Of a stretch of DNA of 64,000 nt, positions 60,488 to 64,000 are shown one piece after another. How positions within the stretch are numbered: position 1 is the stretch's first letter; each line of letters starts with the position of its first letter. Position numbers and translations under genes: made by a program. The notes under the pieces are model-generated. The model was given only the letters and a program-made list of their open reading frames with translations. It did not search any database and was not told where the DNA came from. The DNA comes from Nostoc punctiforme NIES-2108 (GTDB lineage: Bacteria; Cyanobacteriota; Cyanobacteriia; Cyanobacteriales; Nostocaceae), in assembly GCA_003326195.1 (NCBI GenBank), contig LXQE01000160.1, forward strand, positions 34,162 through 98,161, read 5' to 3'.

Positions 60488-62599
60488 ATGAAACGTCGCG
60501 CGTTTTTAGAGAGAATTGGCTCAATACTCGCGGTATTGGGGATAACTGAAGCTGAGTGGTTGTCTTTGGGAAATCGCTATTACCAGGCTTTGGCACAACC
60601 CAGTCCGCGCAAGTTGGCGTTGTTGATAGGTATTAACCAATACCCAAAAATTCCAGCCCTCAGTGGTTGTCTGACAGATGTAGAACTACAAAGAGAACTT
60701 TTGATTCACCGCTTTGGTTTCCAAGGGTCAGATATTTTAACCTTAACTGAGGAACAAGCTAGTAGAGAATTCATTGAGGCGGCTTTTTTGGATCATCTGG
60801 GTAAGCAAGCTAAACCCGATGATGTGGTCGTCTTTCATTTTAGCGGTTATGGCAGTCGTGTAAAATTAGAGACATCGCCAGAGACAATGCAAAATGCTCT
60901 GGTGCCAGCTAATGCCAGTTCCAAATCACAAGACGATAAAATAGTCAACTATATATTAGAAGAAACTCTACTGCTATTATTGCGATCGCTCCCTACAAAT
61001 CGAGTCACAGCAGTATTAGATACTAGCTATTATGCGCCAACCCCAGTATTAGGATTAAAAGTTCGTGCCCTTCCAGAATCAGTAGAGGCAAAGCTAGCAG
61101 CAGAAGAACTCGACTTTCTCCAACAACTCAAGACTCAGAAGTTAACCAGCACGCCGATTGTCTTAGCAGCTACGTCAAATCCCAAGCAGCCTGCCAGGGA
61201 AGAACTCTTTTCTGGTTTTAGTGCCGGGTTATTTACTTACGCCTTGACGCAGTATTTGTGGGAATTCACTCCAACTACCAGAATTCAAGTCGCTCTCTCC
61301 TATATGGAAAATTCTCTATCCAAATTGGGTAGTAAACAGCAACCAGCGTTATTAAGTAGTCAAAAAAATCAACATCTAACGTCTCTACCGCCAGATAGTA
61401 TTATTGGTGCAGAAGGCGCGGTGACAGCGATTGAAGAAGACGGCAAAACAGTCCAGATGTGGTTAGCAGGATTACCGCCACAAGTGCTGCTATACTACGG
61501 AGTTAATTCTCGATTTACCTTAGCAACAACAACAGAGCAATTAGTATTGCGATCGCGGACTGGATTAACAGCAAAAGCGCAAATTTCCCAAATTGAAGGT
61601 GCAAATCCCCTACAAGTCGGGCAACTTGTCCAAGAAGCAGTCCGAGTTTTAACCCGAAATATCCATTTAATAATTGCTTTGGATACTGGATTGGAAAGAA
61701 TTGAGCGGGTAGACGCCACAAGTGCGTTCGCTGCCTTTCCCCATGTCTCCACCGTAGTCGCAGGAGAAAAACCAGCTGATTATTTATTTGCCAAACTACA
61801 GGAAATTCCCAGTCGTTATGGTCTATTTTCTCTTGGTGGCGAGGTAATTCTCAATACCACTGGAGAAGTAGGAGAAGCGGTGAAATTAACAGTGCAAAGG
61901 TTAGCACCAAAATTATCAACTCTGCTTGCAGCCAAGTTATGGCGACTTACAGAAAATCAAGGTTCTTCCCGTTTGGCTCTCAAGGCTACTTTAGAAATAA
62001 TTAACAACATATCGCCTCGCGTTATCATGCAGCGGGAAACAGTACGAACTTTCAAAACAGAAACTTCGATTAAAAAATCACTCCCTACTCCGATTGTCCC
62101 TATCGGTAGTCGAATGCAATATCGGGTAGAAAACCAGAGCGATCGCCCAGTATATTTAATCTTGCTGGGATTAAATAATAATCATACAGCGATCGCCTTC
62201 TACTCTTGGGAAACCCCCCAAGAACCAAAGGCGGCAGACACCAAACCCTTGCTTAAAGAAGTCGTCATCGCGCCAGGTGAAACCCTCACCCTACCCCAAA
62301 CTAATACTGCCTCCGAATGGGTGATTTCGGGGCCAGCTTCTGAGTGCGAACACCAACTGATTTTTAGTACAGCCCCCTTTAACGGAACTCTCGCCGCCTT
62401 AAACACTGCCAAGTATTCCACAGCCGAAGAAGGGCCAATTGGCCCATTGTTGAATTCCTTAGACGTTGTACAAGCCTTGCTACAAGACTTACATAACGCT
62501 AGTGCCCTCAAAACGGAAATGAACGGCACAACAGCCGATTCACATAGCTTGGATGTGAATAATTGGGCAAGTCTTAGCTTTAGTTTTCAAGTGTTGTAA
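60488..62599 (+). CDS. Caspase-fold protein with Tyr/Ser in place of the His/Cys dyad
   Basis: 703 residues. The N-terminus MKRRAFLERIGSILAVLG has a twin-arginine-like signal. A caspase/metacaspase p20 fold follows (about 42-260): KLALLIGINQYP, LSGCLTDVELQRELL, VVVFHFSGYGSRV and RVTAVLDTSYY. The catalytic His of the SGHG motif is Tyr121 and the catalytic Cys of the DxC motif is Ser180, so proteolysis by the usual mechanism is unlikely. Such Y/S variants are known among cyanobacterial orthocaspases. The ~440 C-terminal residues, beta-rich, resemble ligand-binding or DUF4384-type domains. Confidence 0.9.
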   Translation: MKRRAFLERIGSILAVLGITEAEWLSLGNRYYQALAQPSPRKLALLIGINQYPKIPALSGCLTDVELQRELLIHRFGFQGSDILTLTEEQASREFIEAAFLDHLGKQAKPDDVVVFHFSGYGSRVKLETSPETMQNALVPANASSKSQDDKIVNYILEETLLLLLRSLPTNRVTAVLDTSYYAPTPVLGLKVRALPESVEAKLAAEELDFLQQLKTQKLTSTPIVLAATSNPKQPAREELFSGFSAGLFTYALTQYLWEFTPTTRIQVALSYMENSLSKLGSKQQPALLSSQKNQHLTSLPPDSIIGAEGAVTAIEEDGKTVQMWLAGLPPQVLLYYGVNSRFTLATTTEQLVLRSRTGLTAKAQISQIEGANPLQVGQLVQEAVRVLTRNIHLIIALDTGLERIERVDATSAFAAFPHVSTVVAGEKPADYLFAKLQEIPSRYGLFSLGGEVILNTTGEVGEAVKLTVQRLAPKLSTLLAAKLWRLTENQGSSRLALKATLEIINNISPRVIMQRETVRTFKTETSIKKSLPTPIVPIGSRMQYRVENQSDRPVYLILLGLNNNHTAIAFYSWETPQEPKAADTKPLLKEVVIAPGETLTLPQTNTASEWVISGPASECEHQLIFSTAPFNGTLAALNTAKYSTAEEGPIGPLLNSLDVVQALLQDLHNASALKTEMNGTTADSHSLDVNNWASLSFSFQVL

Positions 62600-62613
62600 G
62601 TCAGTGTGAATCA

Positions 62614-63663
62614 TTAAAGGTTTGTAGTTAGTGCTTCTACTAAAGCCTGATTTTGCTCATCTGTCCCAACAGTGATACGTAATTTATCATCTAGTCCAGG
62701 CTGCTTGAAATAGCGGATTAAAATTCCCTGTTCCTTGAGTTTTTGATAAAGGTATTCTGCGTTTCCTTTTTTTGGCTGTGCCAGCAAAAAGTTAGCTTGG
62801 GAATCCCAGATATGAAAACCTAATTGTTTCAAATCTGTTGCTAACTTAGTCCGTGATGCTTTAATCTTGGCTACACAAGCATTTTTATAAGCTTGGTCAG
62901 TGATAGCAGCTGTACCAATTGCACAAGCGATCGCATCGATGTTATAGCTATCTTTAACCTTAAACAATCCCTGCAAAAGTTTAGGATTCGCCACCCCAAA
63001 GCCCAACCGTAATCCTGCCAACGAGTACCCCTTAGATAGTGTCCGAAGCACAATGACGTTTTCATATTCCTTAACCAAAGCCAATGCATTCTCTTCGGTA
63101 AAATCTATGTATGCTTCATCAATCACTAAAACTCCAGATAACTGGCTGGCTAATTTTCGCAAATCATTTGTTGCCACCACATGTCCCGATGGACTATTGG
63201 GCGACGCAATAAATGTTACCGCCCCATTGGCAGCAACTAATTCGTCCTTTGGTAAACTGTAGTCTTTGCTGTAGGGAATCTCAATAATTTCCGCCGCTTG
63301 CATTTCTGTTAAGGTGCGATATAGCACGTAAGTAGGCATCGGATAAACTACCTTTTTCCCAGGTTCAGCACAGGCTCGAATCACCACACTTAACAATTCA
63401 TCACTGCCATTTCCGACAATTATCCAATCACTAGGAACTCCTAAAACTTTACTTGCAGCTTGCCGGAACTCCCCCCCGAAAGGTTCTGGATACCGCCGCA
63501 ACCACTCACCATCAATATTTCGTAGCACAGCTAATGCCGCAGGCGAAGGAGGATAGGGGTTCTCATTGCTGTTAAGTTTAATAATTTGTGTACCGCGTTG
63601 AGGCTGCTCACCGGGAATATAGCTAGCCATTGCATCAACATTAGAGCGAAAGTAGTTGGTCAT
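62614..63663 (-). CDS. hisC: Histidinol-phosphate aminotransferase
   Basis: 349 residues, PLP-dependent class I/II aminotransferase of histidine synthesis. The PLP lysine is in LRTLSKGYSLAGLRLGF. KLNSNENPYPPSP at the N-terminus, GNGSDELLSVVIRA, ASPNSPSGHV and VIDEAYIDF are HisC hallmarks. It is convergent with the caspase-like gene, with 14 bp between stops. No other his gene is nearby. Confidence 0.93.
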   Translation of the reverse strand: MTNYFRSNVDAMASYIPGEQPQRGTQIIKLNSNENPYPPSPAALAVLRNIDGEWLRRYPEPFGGEFRQAASKVLGVPSDWIIVGNGSDELLSVVIRACAEPGKKVVYPMPTYVLYRTLTEMQAAEIIEIPYSKDYSLPKDELVAANGAVTFIASPNSPSGHVVATNDLRKLASQLSGVLVIDEAYIDFTEENALALVKEYENVIVLRTLSKGYSLAGLRLGFGVANPKLLQGLFKVKDSYNIDAIACAIGTAAITDQAYKNACVAKIKASRTKLATDLKQLGFHIWDSQANFLLAQPKKGNAEYLYQKLKEQGILIRYFKQPGLDDKLRITVGTDEQNQALVEALTTNL

Positions 63664-63740
63664 AGGGACATGGTAAATTGGGTGCGATGTCTACGATAGT
63701 TACTGAGCGGCTGGTGAGTGGAGTCGAATGCCATACCACT

Positions 63741-63780
63741 TTATAAATTACGAATTACGAATTACGAATTACGAATTATA
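63741..63780. repeat. Heptameric tandem repeat (ATTACGA)n
   Basis: About four copies of ATTACGA lie upstream of the last gene, a further member of the STRR class. Confidence 0.75.
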
Positions 63781-63785
63781 AAAAT

Positions 63786-64000
63786 ATGCCAGATAAATGG
63801 AATCCAGAACTATACGAACGATTTCAAGCTGAAAGAAGCCGTCCATTCTACGACTTGGTAGACATGGTACATCGGCAAGAAAACTTACGAGTTATTGATT
63901 TAGGGTGTGGAACCGGAAAATTAACGAAATATCTGCATGAAACCTTAGCAGCAGAGGAGACTTTAGGGATAGATGCTTCTGAGAAAATGCTGGAAAAGGC
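63786..64000 (+). CDS. SAM-dependent methyltransferase, N-terminal fragment (Tam-like)
   Basis: 71 codons to the right edge; the gene continues outside. WNPELYERFQAERSRPFYDLV and RVIDLGCGTGKLTKYL (SAM-binding motif I) followed by GIDASEKMLEKA resemble trans-aconitate 2-methyltransferase. The ATG is five bases after the heptamer repeat, with no good ribosome binding site. The family is firm; the substrate is inferred. Confidence 0.82.
   Translation, partial: MPDKWNPELYERFQAERSRPFYDLVDMVHRQENLRVIDLGCGTGKLTKYLHETLAAEETLGIDASEKMLEK

Overview
The window is chromosomal DNA from a filamentous, heterocyst-type cyanobacterium, most likely Nostoc or a close relative. The signs are abundant GCGATCGC (HIP1) octamers, heptameric short tandem repeats between genes, a trnL(UAA) gene split by a group I intron, ndhL, a fused panC/cmk gene, orthocaspase-type and GUN4-kinase proteins, and moderate GC content. 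This is inferred from sequence features, not from a database match.

Layout. 1-10.7 kb: start of a sugar-nucleotidyltransferase gene, a HemW-like radical SAM protein, a PIN/TRAM membrane protein, an Rpn-type nuclease, an APC-type permease, a five-PAS hybrid histidine kinase, a 2OG-Fe(II) oxygenase and recR. 10.7-20 kb: a Tat-type aldo/keto reductase; a lipoxygenase, divergent P450 and unknown protein in a row; a PEP-CTERM protein; a GNAT enzyme; a zinc-ribbon/kinase/GUN4 protein. 20-24.5 kb: dus, then a cobalamin riboswitch and cobG-cobH-cobI. 24.8-27.6 kb: arsR, ACR3, arsC, arsH, with matching candidate ArsR sites before arsR and before ACR3. 27.6-40.3 kb: PHP protein, a compositionally foreign PurM-like protein, Fe-superoxide dismutase, panC/cmk, an RlpA-like protein, glutaminase, a DUF1838 protein, a 21-bp tandem repeat tract and an AbrB-family membrane protein. 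44.9-64 kb: ndhL, DUF3007, trpA, a second Ser/Thr kinase, a BrnT-like protein, YgfZ, cysK, mnmA, a frameshifted TPR gene, ATP sulfurylase, a catalytically substituted caspase homologue, hisC and the start of a methyltransferase.

The most interesting part is 40.5-44.5 kb. I read it as the decayed tRNA-proximal end of a type V-K CRISPR-associated transposon (CAST). In order it holds: a C-terminal Cas12k fragment abutting a degenerate IS701-type insertion sequence with its TTAA duplication; a conserved tracrRNA with a 9-nt anti-repeat; a CRISPR array of three 37-nt repeats and two spacers; a separate half-repeat followed by a 17-nt guide; and a transposon end made of five ~20-bp repeats closing with TGTACA. 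The guide matches the 3' exon of the adjacent tRNA-Leu gene at 16 of 17 positions, beside a GTT PAM, and the transposon end lies 61 bp from that PAM. This is the expected geometry of tRNA-directed CAST homing. No tnsB, tnsC, tniQ, Cas12k N-terminal half or opposite end is visible, so this copy cannot act alone, although its RNA and DNA parts look preserved.

Limits: everything was read by eye. Family names rest on recognised motifs and remembered family sequences. Start codons were chosen by context where the longest frame ran into a repeat or an RNA element.
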